A stretch of DNA of 49,000 nt from Owenia fusiformis. Its lineage: Eukaryota > Annelida > Polychaeta > Sabellida > Oweniidae. Shown here piece after piece: positions 23,771 through 34,743 of the stretch (positions within the stretch are counted from its first letter, which is position 1; each line of letters begins with the position of its first letter). The position numbers were made by a program, and so were the translations under genes. The DNA is taken from assembly GCA_903813345.2 (NCBI GenBank), contig CAIIXF020000012.1:8506432-8555431 (forward strand), written 5' to 3'. The notes below the pieces were generated by a model that made no database searches, was not told where the DNA came from, and was given only the letters and a program-made list of their open reading frames with translations.

Positions 23771-24500
23771 ATTAACATAATTCAATAAGATTAAAATTTA
23801 ACCTTGCACACATTTGCTCTACGGTAATAATGAGTAATATAGAACTATCATATTGATTGCATTTATTAAACACAGAAATGAAACACATTGGAGCATAGTT
23901 AAATAATTGGGGATGGGAGGGGGTAGTGAACACACGGGATACTGAATTCTTCCTCTTAAACTTAAATTAAGAAAACAGATTTAGGGAGTTTCACTACTAG
24001 TTTCACTGAGATTGAAGTTTTTCAATTGCCTTTGTCATAACATCTTATTTCAATACACTGGATATTATGTAAAAGTATTGATGTGTATTTCTTATTCCCG
24101 ACAATCAAATTTCATATCAAACATTTTAATTATAGTTTTACAGTGGTATCACAACGTTATTGCTTCAACAAATGCAACACATTTACCAGATTTTAGATTT
24201 GACTTTCTACACGATGATAAAATATTTTCTTGGTGATAATTACTACTAATTAGTATAAACTGTTTATTAAATTGCAAAAATCTGCTGCATGATAATTGCT
24301 AATGAAAAATCTCGAATCCTGGTAACTGAAGTTGGACAAAATAAAATCTAACATTAAATGAAATTCTAAAAATTTGTTTCTCTTATTTTTTGTTTGGTTG
24401 ATAATGAATTAAAAAAAAGATGTTGGAATAAAAAATTCAGTTTCGCAAAAATTCATATTCTTTAGCTACACAAAGGCTATAGTTTGTTTATTTAACGGAT
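23771..24500. other. No recognisable feature
   Basis: AT-rich sequence; one 74-codon frame at 24012-24236 has no motif that I recognise and no match in the window. Confidence 0.5.
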
Positions 24501-24790
24501 AATAATTGGAAGTGCTAGACGCATAAATGGCAGACGGTTCTTAATTGCTAATGAAAACAAAGCGATAATCAGTTGGGTGAATAATCACTTGACATAATAA
24601 TCAGTTGGGATTTTTGCCATTGGCTACACATTAATAAGAATTGATTATCGTAATAACCAGTGAAAACACTGGTTATTGTTGATTAATTAGTCTCGATAAT
24701 CAGCGATAACTAGCAATAATAGTCTCAATAATAGGTTTTAACCAGATAATAATCATTTATTCACTGATTATTTGTGATTAAAATTGTTTA
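24501..24790. repeat. Cluster of ATAATCAG/CTGATTAT words with central hairpin
   Basis: The word GATAATCA or its complement recurs about ten times in both orientations. In the middle, AATAACCAGTG and CACTGGTTATT form a perfect 11-base stem around AAAA (about 24653-24678). Weaker clusters of the same words occur near 14480-14640 and 19675-19730. It is probably a decayed palindromic element. Confidence 0.6.
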
Positions 24791-25521
24791 TATTTGGTCA
24801 CTTCGCCCAGTGCAAACTCTAGTTTCCAGACTCGAGTCCAATCAAAAATAATTAATTATCTTCATGGAAGTATGTGAAGTCCTTTATTTCTAAAACTGTT
24901 TTCAATACTTAATATTTCCCAGGTAACTGCCTTACAAAATGATTGTGCATTGTGAATCTTCATTATCTACCTGATACATATTTTCCTCAGCAAACTTTAT
25001 TTTCATGATGAACATGAACACATGTTGAACCTTTTATTCCGAATTCTCAAGTTTGCATCAATTATGTTTCAAGAATTTTTGCCATTAAAACAAGTCATGG
25101 AAAGTAAGTCATCAAGAAAGAGGAACACCGAGTTCCTCCCATTTCAATGATGTGGGTTTTGTGCTTATTTTGAATATCTTAATGGTACTTTTAAAGGTAA
25201 TGGCTTTAGCAAATTGCAGAAATGTTAAGTTCGTTTTTTGGTCAAAGTAGGTTGTGAAATCACTAAAGAGAAGTCATGAATCTTATACCATAAATGTGAT
25301 TTAAATCAACTTGTTTACCTGAAAATAAAATGTGATCACAGCTTTTCTGAACATGCGAATGTGCCCGAATGGTGTCTTATTCATGATGTAATAAATGAAA
25401 TCATTGTGATATGTATGTGGAGTCTATTTGCCTTATAATAATACATTTACTTTAGTACATGGATTTTCTCCTAATACTATTTTCTTATAAATATCCAAAC
25501 TTTAATCAACAGCAGTTTCAA
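24791..25521. other. No recognisable feature
   Basis: AT-rich, no coding signal and no repeat matched. Confidence 0.5.
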
Positions 25522-25668
25522 AATTATCGTATATTGTATTTCACCTGAACTTTTGTAAAATATCGTATATGGTATAAGAGCTGTAAAAAAATATTGTATA
25601 TGGTATAAATGGGGTGAAAAAATATTATATATGGTATAAGAGAGCTGAAAAATATTGTATATGCATTT
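25522..25668 (+). repeat. TATCGTATATGGTATAAGAG minisatellite, locus 2
   Basis: Four to five drifting copies of a unit of about 30 bases (AAAAATATYGTATATGGTATAA plus spacer), the same unit as at 10839-10985, followed by a run of 13 C at about 25685-25698. Confidence 0.8.
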
Positions 25669-25699
25669 CCAAGACCCTCCATACACCCCCCCCCCCCCG

Positions 25700-26255
25700 T
25701 ATAAACTTGGATTTCTTAACATAAAATGTACAGATTACATTGATATTTTTGAGCATGTTAATAAAATGTATGTGCTACCGACTCCTGAAAGCGGGATGTT
25801 TGATATGTCTTAGTCACATAATTAAGTATGTTTTACCATATGTATACGATTTGTCAAATATTTGTATCCTCCAACACATCGGCCATATTAATATACACTA
25901 TTGATGCATTATTTGGGTGAAAGCTATGCCACAGGGTACATTTTGATGACATATCTTCGATTGCAGACAATGGAGATATATTTATTTATTTATTCATGTA
26001 ATATAATTATGACAAGGTATAACATTTACAGACAATATATCCATGGGGGTGGGGGGTATATCAGTGCATTATCAAAATTTGGAAAACCATAAAGGTGTAC
26101 AATTTATATGAGTTGAGCATGAAGACATACAATTTATAATAATACATGATATAAAATATGAAAATATACAATTACTGCCTGCATGCAGATAAATCAATAA
26201 GTGAAGTTATAAACATTATGGATACAACACAATGTGGAAAAATAACATTACATGC
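25700..26255. other. No recognisable feature
   Basis: AT-rich, no coding signal and no repeat matched. It may include the 3' untranslated end of the LINE fragment that follows on the minus strand. Confidence 0.4.
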
Positions 26256-26765
26256 TTACAGCTTATAGCTCAATAACAATTTACCAATGTTTTTGTAATT
26301 ATATTTAAAGGAGTGTAGAGAGGGTAGAGATTGAAGGGAAGTTGGCAATTTGTTCCATATCACTGAGCCAGCGTATTGAACTGGTTTCTTTGTTAAGTTT
26401 GATTTTAATCTACATGGAATTATATGTCGTATTTGTCTTGTGAGACCAGAGTGATTAAAATTAGAATACTGTTCGAATAGGTGGGATTGAAAAAGTGCAG
26501 GCTCTTTTACAATGTTAAACATGAATTTTGCTTTTTCTAACTTGTGAATATCAAATATGGTTAAAATATGAAGTTGCTTGAATAATGGTAAACTAGCATG
26601 ATATATATCTAAATTTAAAGATAATTTAACGAATTTCTTTTGAATTGCATAATTCTTTTCTAATAAGAATCTGTTAGCATTTCCCCATATAATATTGCAA
26701 TATGAAATGTGAGAATATATAAGAGAGTAATAGATGTCTAGTAAAGCTGTCAAATTTAATTGTAG
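26256..26765 (-). pseudogene. CR1/Jockey-like LINE, C-terminal ORF2 fragment
   Basis: The open frame encodes about 165 residues typical of the region after the reverse transcriptase in CR1/Jockey-group LINEs. It has YYSLIYSHISYCNIIWGNA near the start, an IHKLEKAKFMFNI segment, a TRQ..HIIPCRLKSN stretch, then GSVIWNKLPTSLQSLPSLHSF and a basic tail before the stop. The frame is uninterrupted here but loses similarity above about 26765, so the 5' side is cut. The RT part of what may be the same element lies at 33473-34047 on the same strand. Confidence 0.8.
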
Positions 26766-27661
26766 CGTACTTCATAGAGTATACCTAGTGTTCAACACGT
26801 TCAATGTTAATTTTATCAATCATTAACTGATATTGTGGATCATTGAGTTTAGCTTTTGATTTGGTAAATATCATATAGTTACAGAACGAGAAACACTATA
26901 TAATAAACATCAATACGACGAGATAATAGATTTATTATCCAAATTGAATAATAACTAATAAGATCAGGTACTGTTGAATAACATTCTGCCCGGGATTTGT
27001 TATTAATCATATAGAAATGTCTTATCCGAACAGCTTACATGTACGTATTATCCGTTGCGGCCATTAACAATTTTACATATCTAATTAGCTAAGTAAATAA
27101 ACATGCGTCGACACAGTCGCAGTTGACTATGAAAAGTTCAATCATCAATCTTATTTTTGTTTTCTTGATTTAAAGATTTATTATGTTTAAAAAAGAAAAT
27201 GCTTGATTTTTAAGTCCAACCTTTAATTCTTATTATCAAGAGCGCGCATGCAAATTCATCAACCATGTACATTGTTTGCGCAATTTAATGTAAATCATTG
27301 TATATTTTTCGATATACTGTAATACTATTCATTATTTGTAAAATTGAACCGAATATAATCTAGAATTAATCAGCTTTAAATACATTATGTGTCATAAAAG
27401 TTGCCTTAAAACAATATAATTTGTGCGTTTGTAAATGCTCTAAAGCCCCGCTAGTATATGAACGAATCCTAAATAGAAATGAGTAAAATTCGTTCCCATT
27501 AGTGTGTACACGTTCTAAACCGAGACTTCTCCTTTAAATCAAATCAGTCCACTAGTATGAGTTAAGAATGGACAGAGGGATGGCTTCATTCAATGGGATA
27601 ATTAAGATATTTCAAAACCAGTGTCATTCTTCTATGCATATATCACTCCAATCACAACACA
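26766..27661. other. Spacer before unit B
   Basis: No gene was found. It lies between the cut end of the LINE fragment and the clearly duplicated part of unit B, and may be a diverged left end of the same unit (see the note on 16214-16883). Confidence 0.4.
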
Positions 27662-29546
27662 AAACAAGCTGTTTATTTTAAAACTATTCTTTGCGAATTT
27701 ATGATAAGTGTATAATGTTCAATCATACAAATCGCAGTCAGTGATTGTTCTCCACACTCACCCCTCCCCCTTCCTGACATGAACTATTTTGTAAAACCAT
27801 TGACAGTGTGGAAAGGATTCTTACACTCGAGTGTCAAGGGGGGGGGCAGTTACAGAAATACACAAGGCAATTTTCAAAACTGCTCAACATGGTGAAAACT
27901 TCACGTTTTTAAAGAATGCTTGCCCGGCGAGTGGTTTGCTCTGGATTGCGAGAGAACAAAAACTTTGAGTTAGGATTTTTCCTAATACTATCATTAATCT
28001 AAACAACTTTTTAAACCGTCTCTGACTACATATTATGCCAATTAATACCATTATTGTGTTGACAGGATTAAATATGATATCTATGGAATAATAATTTAAT
28101 GAACTCAATAGTCTAAATGATAATAAGTTCATAATTTAGTCTTGGCTGACTAGTCTTGCATCATCAGAGTTGGATTGCAAATACCTCCCTAAATCAAATA
28201 TTTAAAATTTTCAAATTTACTAGTGTACGGGTCGGGGAAACAAGTCTCCATCCAACCACTAAAGTTTAAAAGGAAGACTATAGTGTCCCGTGAATTCATT
28301 ATAATTATCTTAGACAATAGTGAAGCGGTACAATCATTGGAGTGTTAATTAATCGGAATGCAAGTTTGATTTAAAATAACTCCTTTGGATCAAATATTTA
28401 AATTCTACTAGAATGCGGGGAGTGGAAACAAGTCTCCATTCAAGCACTAAATATCAAAAGAAAGATTGCAGTACCCCTTAACTTCACTCCCGGACTTCAC
28501 TATTCACCACCACCCCTCCCCCTTCCCCAAGTATCCCTTATGACCCCAGAATGTTCGTTTCTGTGCCCCCCCCCTGTCCATGGCCAGTAAGTAATCTATG
28601 TGTATATTGGCTCCCTCCCAAAGGTGGGAAAACCAGATGCAGGCATAGACATTGACAAGGTGAGGGGATTTGAATATATCTTGTTTTTGGCTCCGACTTA
28701 TATATTTTGGCACTGTTTAACGAAGCCGGTTTAAGGAATGAGAGGCAGAAATAATTCCTAGAAATAAGATGGCCTCATCGAGATAGCCGCGACCCCTTTG
28801 TCTTTATCCTTCCACAATCGGCAGATAAGAGTGGCTCTGGCATACCAGAATGAGATGGCCTGTCTTTACTGTAATCAAGATATGGTACCTAACCGCAGTT
28901 ATTTTGGTTTTATAACGGGGATATTGCTCGAGCTTGAATAACAAGGCATGTTCTTATTTCTGTATTCTGACCTTTGATTGTGTATTAAGTTGAGCTGCAC
29001 GCCAAACATTAAGATTGTTAAAACGCTTAAAATAAAAATTTATTCCTCTCAATTTACATAAAAATGAAACAGATTAGATTCGAATCTCAGTCACACCAGC
29101 ACCACTGGTCAAAGGAAGTACAAATATCTATATTAATCAATTGTCTGAGAATTTGATAACTGTCTGGGATCCAATGTTAATTTTATTGAAGCAAACTAAG
29201 AAAAGTATAAAGATGAATTTTAAACGTTTAGAGGGAAAAGTCAAATATGCATTGTAATCATAAAAATAATTCATTAAATTGTCGTACACATTTCTGTATA
29301 ACATTTATATAAATAAAACAAATAAAGCACAACCCTAATGCCCTATAATGAATTCATATCGGCGGTAAACGGCCCTTGCAATAAAAACGCATCGAAGCAG
29401 GGAATGCTTGGACAATTCTTCCGAGACTGACTTTTTTTATTTCAAAATTGAAATATGCCTAATTCCTATGAACACGCGATCTTTTTCCCTGGGTTTTACT
29501 CTATTTTAGATTTACTAGAAAAATGTTTATATGATGATTGCGTTTG

Positions 29547-29587
29547 TACCCTGCGTGCAGAGTCTAGTTAATAGAATGCCAAGGGTA
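29547..29587 (-). mobile_element. TACCCT MITE, 41-base deletion derivative
   Basis: Forty-one bases starting TACCCTGCGTGCAGAGTC and ending CCAAGGGTA are flanked by perfect 9-base duplications TTGCGTTTG (29538-29546 and 29588-29596). Unit A at the matching site (about 18700-18715) has a single TTGCGTTTG and no insert: an empty site. The sequence is the two ends of the longer element at 32716-32803 joined, in the opposite orientation. Confidence 0.9.
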
Positions 29588-30633
29588 TTGCGTTTGCTTC
29601 TCACGAGTTCATTGAAACGTTCAGTCGTAAAACTTTAGAGATCAAAAGACTAATTAGGCACCTGATTGCGAAAGTTTGATTGCATTTTGATCGCCGGGAT
29701 TTTACAAACGTATTGTTTAAGTAGCGATCGTGTTCTTGGGATCTTGATAACTTCCTATTTTAAGTTTTGGGTTGAAAGCAATGAGTATGTCGGACTTTCT
29801 CAAGTCCACATAATGAAACAATATCCCTTTATATTAGTCCAATCGGAATTTGCATAAACATACCAGTTTTATATTGCAAAAAGAACTGTAATTAATAGCC
29901 TACATAAAAGCATCATGATAAATAAAACATTAAAGCATATATCCCGGGCCATATATAAAGTCTATTGTTATCGCACCCATCGCACCCACCCCCCTCCTGG
30001 CTACGCCTATGGATATTTTGGCAACTTTCCCGTTTACCCCGCCTCCTAATAATTCTTGCGCCCCCTCTAAATATCAGACCCGTCAGGCGTTGAGGCATGG
30101 ATCAGGATACCCTGACTCCCAAGCTGTGTGACTTCTGGCAACCGCTCCACCTATATTCCCGGGGAAAACGCTTTTAGAAAAATTGTCAAATATGGTCGTG
30201 TGTGGGGAAACGCGGAGGAGGAGGAGAGGGGTGCGTGCATTGTGTGCGACCCTTCATCAGTTGTGTACCTTATTTTTATATGAATTTCTTCCGAATAGTT
30301 ATGCTAGAGGGGTTCTGATATTTATTTCTGTTTTCAAATGAAATAATTTCACCCTTGCCCGACTGACGTGAGATAATGCACGAATCAAATAGCATTGAGA
30401 TCAGATAATCAGATTGATCCTTTACAGGATTTGTAAATTCGCAATCAGACTGGCTTATTTTAATATTTAGTCAGTGCAAGAGGTGGGGACTATAATGAAG
30501 AAAATTGTTTTGATTTCGACACTAACTGAATAATTTATCACAATTGTTAAATAAGCAAACAGAAACAGGTTTAAAAATGAGAATAGAGGCAAAAAAGTCT
30601 ATACATAAAATGTAATTAAAACCCGGGAATTAA

Positions 30634-31311
30634 AAGCAATTTTAGACTGTTAGATGATCTCTTCTGTAATCAAGGTGATGTTGGTACACTTCTGCCGTTA
30701 GAAAAACAAAGACTAAGACAAAGACTATATAGCAATTAATCCTTTTGTAATCATTAAATGTTAGATTCTTATTATTTTGTTGGACAATGTTCAGACTTCT
30801 GACCAAGATTAAATCATTTATGTTTGTATTTAAAAAATAGTATTTCAATCAGACAGACGTTCTAATGAGTTAGAAAAATACATTTGTCCATTTCCTCTCA
30901 AGAAGTTTTCAAAGGTAATCAAGTCGATTTGTTTGAGTGTTTAGCATTGTTTTTCATAACTTGACGCTTCCATGAACAGAATAACTTTGAAATGAGTTTT
31001 TATAATTTTAGCTTTTATACGGACATGCTTATTGTATATTTCTATATGAACGTTGTAGTTATGTGATGTAACATGCCCCCCCCCCACAATTACAGGTATA
31101 CAAATTTTGGTCGGAATGCTATAACTTGCAATTAAAAGCAATTTTAGACTGTTAGATGATATCTTATGTAATCTAGGTGATGTTGGTACACTTCTGCATT
31201 TAAGAAAACAAAGACTAAAACAAAGAGAACTAAGCAATTAATCCTTTTCTTATCATTAAATGTTAGATTCTTATTTTTTATTGGACAAAATTAAGACTTC
31301 TGTCTCCGATT
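30634..31311 (+). repeat. 170-base repeat, two copies in unit B
   Basis: Copies at 30634-30811 and 31135-31311 correspond to those at 19976 and 20434 in unit A. The spacing differs because unit B has extra bases near 30855-30900. Confidence 0.9.
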
Positions 31312-31583
31312 GTTAAGCAGGTATGTGTATAAAATCATGTGAACAACATTATCGTGGAAACTCCCATATTCATTTTCATAATGTCTTACAGCTATTTCGC
31401 AAATGACATAATCCTAAACAACATATGGACATAATATTGCAGAACTGAGCGAAAAGAAAGGTGGAACAAATCAGATAAAGATATTTTATTTTTGAAATGC
31501 ACAAAGGGCAACAGTTGAAGAACAAAAGTTAAAGGCGTTGTGAAATAGATCTTGCTTTTATATGATCCCCTTCTATAGTACCC

Positions 31584-31667
31584 TACCCTTTGCATTTGTT
31601 CGACTTCACTTTTAAAATGAGAGTTTCGTCTTCTCGTAGTTTATAATTAGACTCTGCACGCAGCGTA
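31584..31667 (+). mobile_element. TACCCT MITE, unit B orthologous copy
   Basis: Flanked by ATAGTACCC (31575-31583) and ATAGTGCCC (31668-31676), a 9-base duplication with one mismatch. The right end is AGCGTA instead of AGGGTA. This is the same insertion as 20869-20969 in unit A. Confidence 0.85.
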
Positions 31668-31730
31668 ATAGTGCCCCTATTATCCATGTTCATGTTCTCA
31701 TTTGATTTTTCATCAGTTATGACTTGGTAA

Positions 31731-31850
31731 CATTTGCTCCGATTTGTATTACGACGCCCGGCCGATTGAGTATTTTGTTCAGAATTGAATACAATTTTGA
31801 ACAAAATACTCATCGGCTGGGCGCCGGTGCTGAAAATCTAAGCAAATGTG
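31731..31850. mobile_element. Complete GGCGCC foldback MITE
   Basis: Left arm ATTTGCTCCGATTT...GCCCGGCCGATTGAGTATTTTGTTC and right arm GAACAAAATACTC...CGGCTGGGCGCC...AATCTAAGCAAAT are reverse complements of about 49 bases with a few mismatches, around a 15-20-base loop. The 120-base element lies 55 bases after the TACCCT MITE. It is absent at this point from unit A. Confidence 0.85.
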
Positions 31851-32715
31851 TCCACAGCATTATAAAAGCATACTCTTTAATACACGAACAGATTCAAAAT
31901 GTGACTTTATCTATCATAGAAATAAAAATGGAAAATTTGTATTCTGAAAATATTAACTGATGCATTGGTTAGTATTAAATATTAAGTTTTACAGTCGGAA
32001 ACCTCAAGGGGCGGGAAATTTGATTAAACAAAACGCCGGATTAATATGTGGACAACTTGCAAATGAAATGTAAGTAACATGACAGAACGAGTATGTACGC
32101 CCAATAAATACTTTTATAGTTTTAATGTGCATTCAAAGGACCCCGTTTGTAAAATTGATAGAAATGGATAGTTTTATAATCGGAAAAAACTGAGAAATAT
32201 CTACCCGATTATCCAGAATAGCAGAATAGTCATCATCATATCAGTACGACAAATTAGCTATATTTATTTTCTATGCGATATACACCTGATATTGATAGCC
32301 TTCCACGATCATGGTCCGTTGACATCATCAACCTTGTGATTTGCCATAAGTGATTAACCAACATTTTTTAATTAAAAGTCGGGGTTGACGTTTCTTGACT
32401 TTTCACACTGACATCAAAACAAAACATAATTTGAAAATAAAAGGCATTTAATGGCCATTAAAAGTACATTTTTGAACAAAAGTATCAACTTATATTACAC
32501 TGCACGCAAATACAAAGTGAAAAGAACGTCTTCCCGGAGATTGAAATACGGATCGGTAAGTCAACAAATCTGTCAAAAAACTGTTAAATAAACAAGCTTA
32601 GCCTATGTCTGCGATTGTTTGTCTGAGTGGCCAGATGTTATCTGTTTCGGATAATAAATTTCTGAGAATACTACTGATATCTAGAATACATCTTCCGTGA
32701 TATTTTTCATAAAAC

Positions 32716-32803
32716 TACCCTTTGCATTCGTTTGACTTCACTTCTTAAAAGAGAGCTTCGTCTTAGTGTATTTGTACTTTAACTAGACTCTGCACGCAGG
32801 GTA
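32716..32803 (+). mobile_element. TACCCT MITE with perfect 9-base target duplication
   Basis: The 88-base element starts TACCCTTTGCATTCG and ends CTGCACGCAGGGTA. It is flanked on both sides by TCATAAAAC (32707-32715 and 32804-32812). Six-base perfect terminal inverted repeats (TACCCT/AGGGTA) and a 9-base duplication are known for Mutator-like elements, which usually give 8-10 bases; the assignment is an inference, because no transposase is present. Unit A has no copy at the corresponding place. Confidence 0.9.
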
Positions 32804-33040
32804 TCATAAAACAGGCATCTTAGCTGCAATTTTGAATAATAGCGTAATTCATAGCACAATATAAATTAACCCGCCTCTGTTTAATTCAAATATGCATTAC
32901 CCTTAAGATTTATATACTTAGACACCTTTTCATTCTTGATTCAAATTTTTATCTTGTCTTCATCTAAATTTGTGGATTAATAACAGTTTTTAGTATACAA
33001 ATTGAACATACAAAATGTACCATATTGATTACACGTTACA

Positions 33041-33200
33041 GTGGCGTAGCCAGCTTTCAGTCGGGGGAGGGGGGGAGGTGCGATCGTGGCATAAACAATG
33101 TTTTTGAAGATTTGTTTTGAATTTTACAAAAATTGGTGCAACTTCGAGCTAGAAGCTTCAAATAAAAAGCACACATCGCATCCCCCTGGCTACGCCTATG
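33041..33200. mobile_element. GGCGTAGCC MITE, copy d
   Basis: It runs from GTGGCGTAGCCAGCTTTCAGTC with a G run to CCCCCTGGCTACGCCTATG, with the same inner words as copies a-c (GATCGTGGCATAAACA, TTTTACAAAAAT, GAGCTAGAAGCTTC). It lies near the right end of unit B, with no copy at the matching place in A. Confidence 0.8.
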
Positions 33201-33472
33201 CGCTATATTAATATAACAAGGTTATCATATCATGCCAATAGTTAGATGGTTAACTAATATAACACAAAATAATAATACACGATAATTAAAAAAATAAACC
33301 TCGGTATTCGGGCCTAAAATCCAAGGATACGTGTACCATTACTTAAGTGTAAGCTGCAATACCATATCGAATACCTGTACCATTACTCAATAATAACCAC
33401 TAGTAAGACCATAATAACAAGCTTAATAACTAGCTTATTGCAAGTTATTTCATACGATTTTGTCTTGTGTTA

Positions 33473-34047
33473 GTTTTATTAATATTGAGTGAAAGTTTAT
33501 TGTTCTTGAACCAGTAAGATATATTAATCATTTCATTATTTGCAATTTTAAATAAATTTTCTAAGTTTTCATCTCCGATGCATATATTGGTATCATCACC
33601 AAAAATAACTAGTTTGAAGATATCTGATACTTTAAAAAGATCGTTTATGTATAGTGTAAATAATACCGGTCCCAAGACAGAGCCTTGAGGGACTCCAAAA
33701 GTTAAGGTTTCATTCTTGTCTAAATATGTACAATCAATAAAAGTTTTTAAGGGACGATATTTCAAGTAACTTCTGAACAAATCGTTGGCAACACCGCGAA
33801 AACCTAGCATTTCTAGTTTATTAAGTAAAATAGTATTATCAATTGTATCAAATGCCTTAGAAAGGTCTAAATATAAGCCAAGAACATAAGTGCGATAAAA
33901 AAGTATTTGCTACAATTAATATATCTTTTGTTAGTCTATTATTTATAAGCATGTTAAATTCATTTGTATAAGAGGTTTTGTTTCTTTTTAAAATATTGTT
34001 TATAATTGACCAGGTTTCCCTGAGATTTCCTTTAACTTCATGAAACT
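33473..34047 (-). pseudogene. CR1/Jockey-like LINE, reverse transcriptase fragment
   Basis: Minus-strand translation gives LDLSKAFDTIDNTILLNKLE (about 33810-33880) with the first catalytic Asp. It continues with FGVPQGSVLGPVLFTLYIND and the catalytic box FGDD, then WFKNNKLSLNINKTN ending at about 33475. The catalytic box is usually FADD; here Ala is Gly. The frame then runs into unit B sequence and stops. A shift lies near 33880. The upper end duplicates 34744-34998, so the element is broken and rearranged rather than active. Confidence 0.85.
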
Positions 34048-34372
34048 AAAGTGGGGTTACACAAGGTTGCCATCTTAAGACAACCTTTCCCGGTTACTGC
34101 TATTTATATGTCTGTACTTTATATCACATACGTGCATATTTCGTGTATGGTATCAAATGTTTTTAAAACATCGATATATTGGTAGAATCAGGGGCAAAGG
34201 GCTTTAAAGTGGAGTTACACAAGGTGGTATTCTGAAGACAACGTTTACTATATTTCTTTACTTTATACCACATACGTGCATATTTCGTGTATGGTATCAA
34301 ATGTTTTTTAAATATCGATATTTATCAATAGAAACAGGGGCAAAAGGCACTAAAGTGGGGTTACACAAGTCA
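34047..34372 (+). repeat. 150-base tandem repeat, about 2.2 copies
   Basis: A unit beginning AAAGTGGGGTTACACAAG and containing CATACGTGCATATTTCGTGT, then an AGGGGCAAA(A)GG end, starts at 34047, at about 34206 and again at about 34351, where it breaks off. It sits exactly between the two duplicated LINE segments. Confidence 0.9.
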
Positions 34373-34743
34373 CCTTGTGATTGTAACATCGCTTGCCCAT
34401 TTCTGTCAAATAAGATGAAACACGAAATATGCCTTTATGTCAAATTATGTGGTATATTTAAAATACAGAACACTGTAAATGTTAGGGCCCCAACAATTTG
34501 TAGGGCCTCAAAATGGACCTTTGTGCATAATTTGGCATTTTAGGCAAAAAATGGGCCTGATTTTTTTTAATTTAGGCCAAAATTGCTTCCTGGTCATCTC
34601 AACCCCAAGTCATCTCAACCCAGTCCAACTCAACCCCAAGTCAAGTTGACCCCTGTAAAACTCAACCCCAGTAAATCTCAACCCCTATATTTCTATATAT
34701 TGATGAACTTATAAAAAAGTTTATTTCATTAAAATAATTCTGT
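34373..34743. repeat. Spacer with CTCAACCCC low-complexity tract
   Basis: From about 34595 to 34690 the words CTCAACCC(C) and AAGTC/AGTMAATCTC recur at irregular intervals, forming a degenerate short tandem repeat. The rest holds no recognisable feature. Confidence 0.6.

Larger units (their letters stand above)
27662..33472 (+). repeat. Segmental duplication unit B (5.8 kb)
   Basis: Direct copy of 16884-22846. Unit B lacks the 81-base tandem duplication and MITE copy b. It has its own insertions: a TACCCT MITE at 32716, a short derivative at 29547, a GGCGCC hairpin at 31731 and a GGCGTAGCC MITE at 33041. Near 28770-28860 it also has about 75 bases (CATCGAGATAGCCGCGACCC and on) not present in A. 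The right end at about 33472 stops exactly where the CR1-like reverse transcriptase frame begins on the minus strand. Confidence 0.9.
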
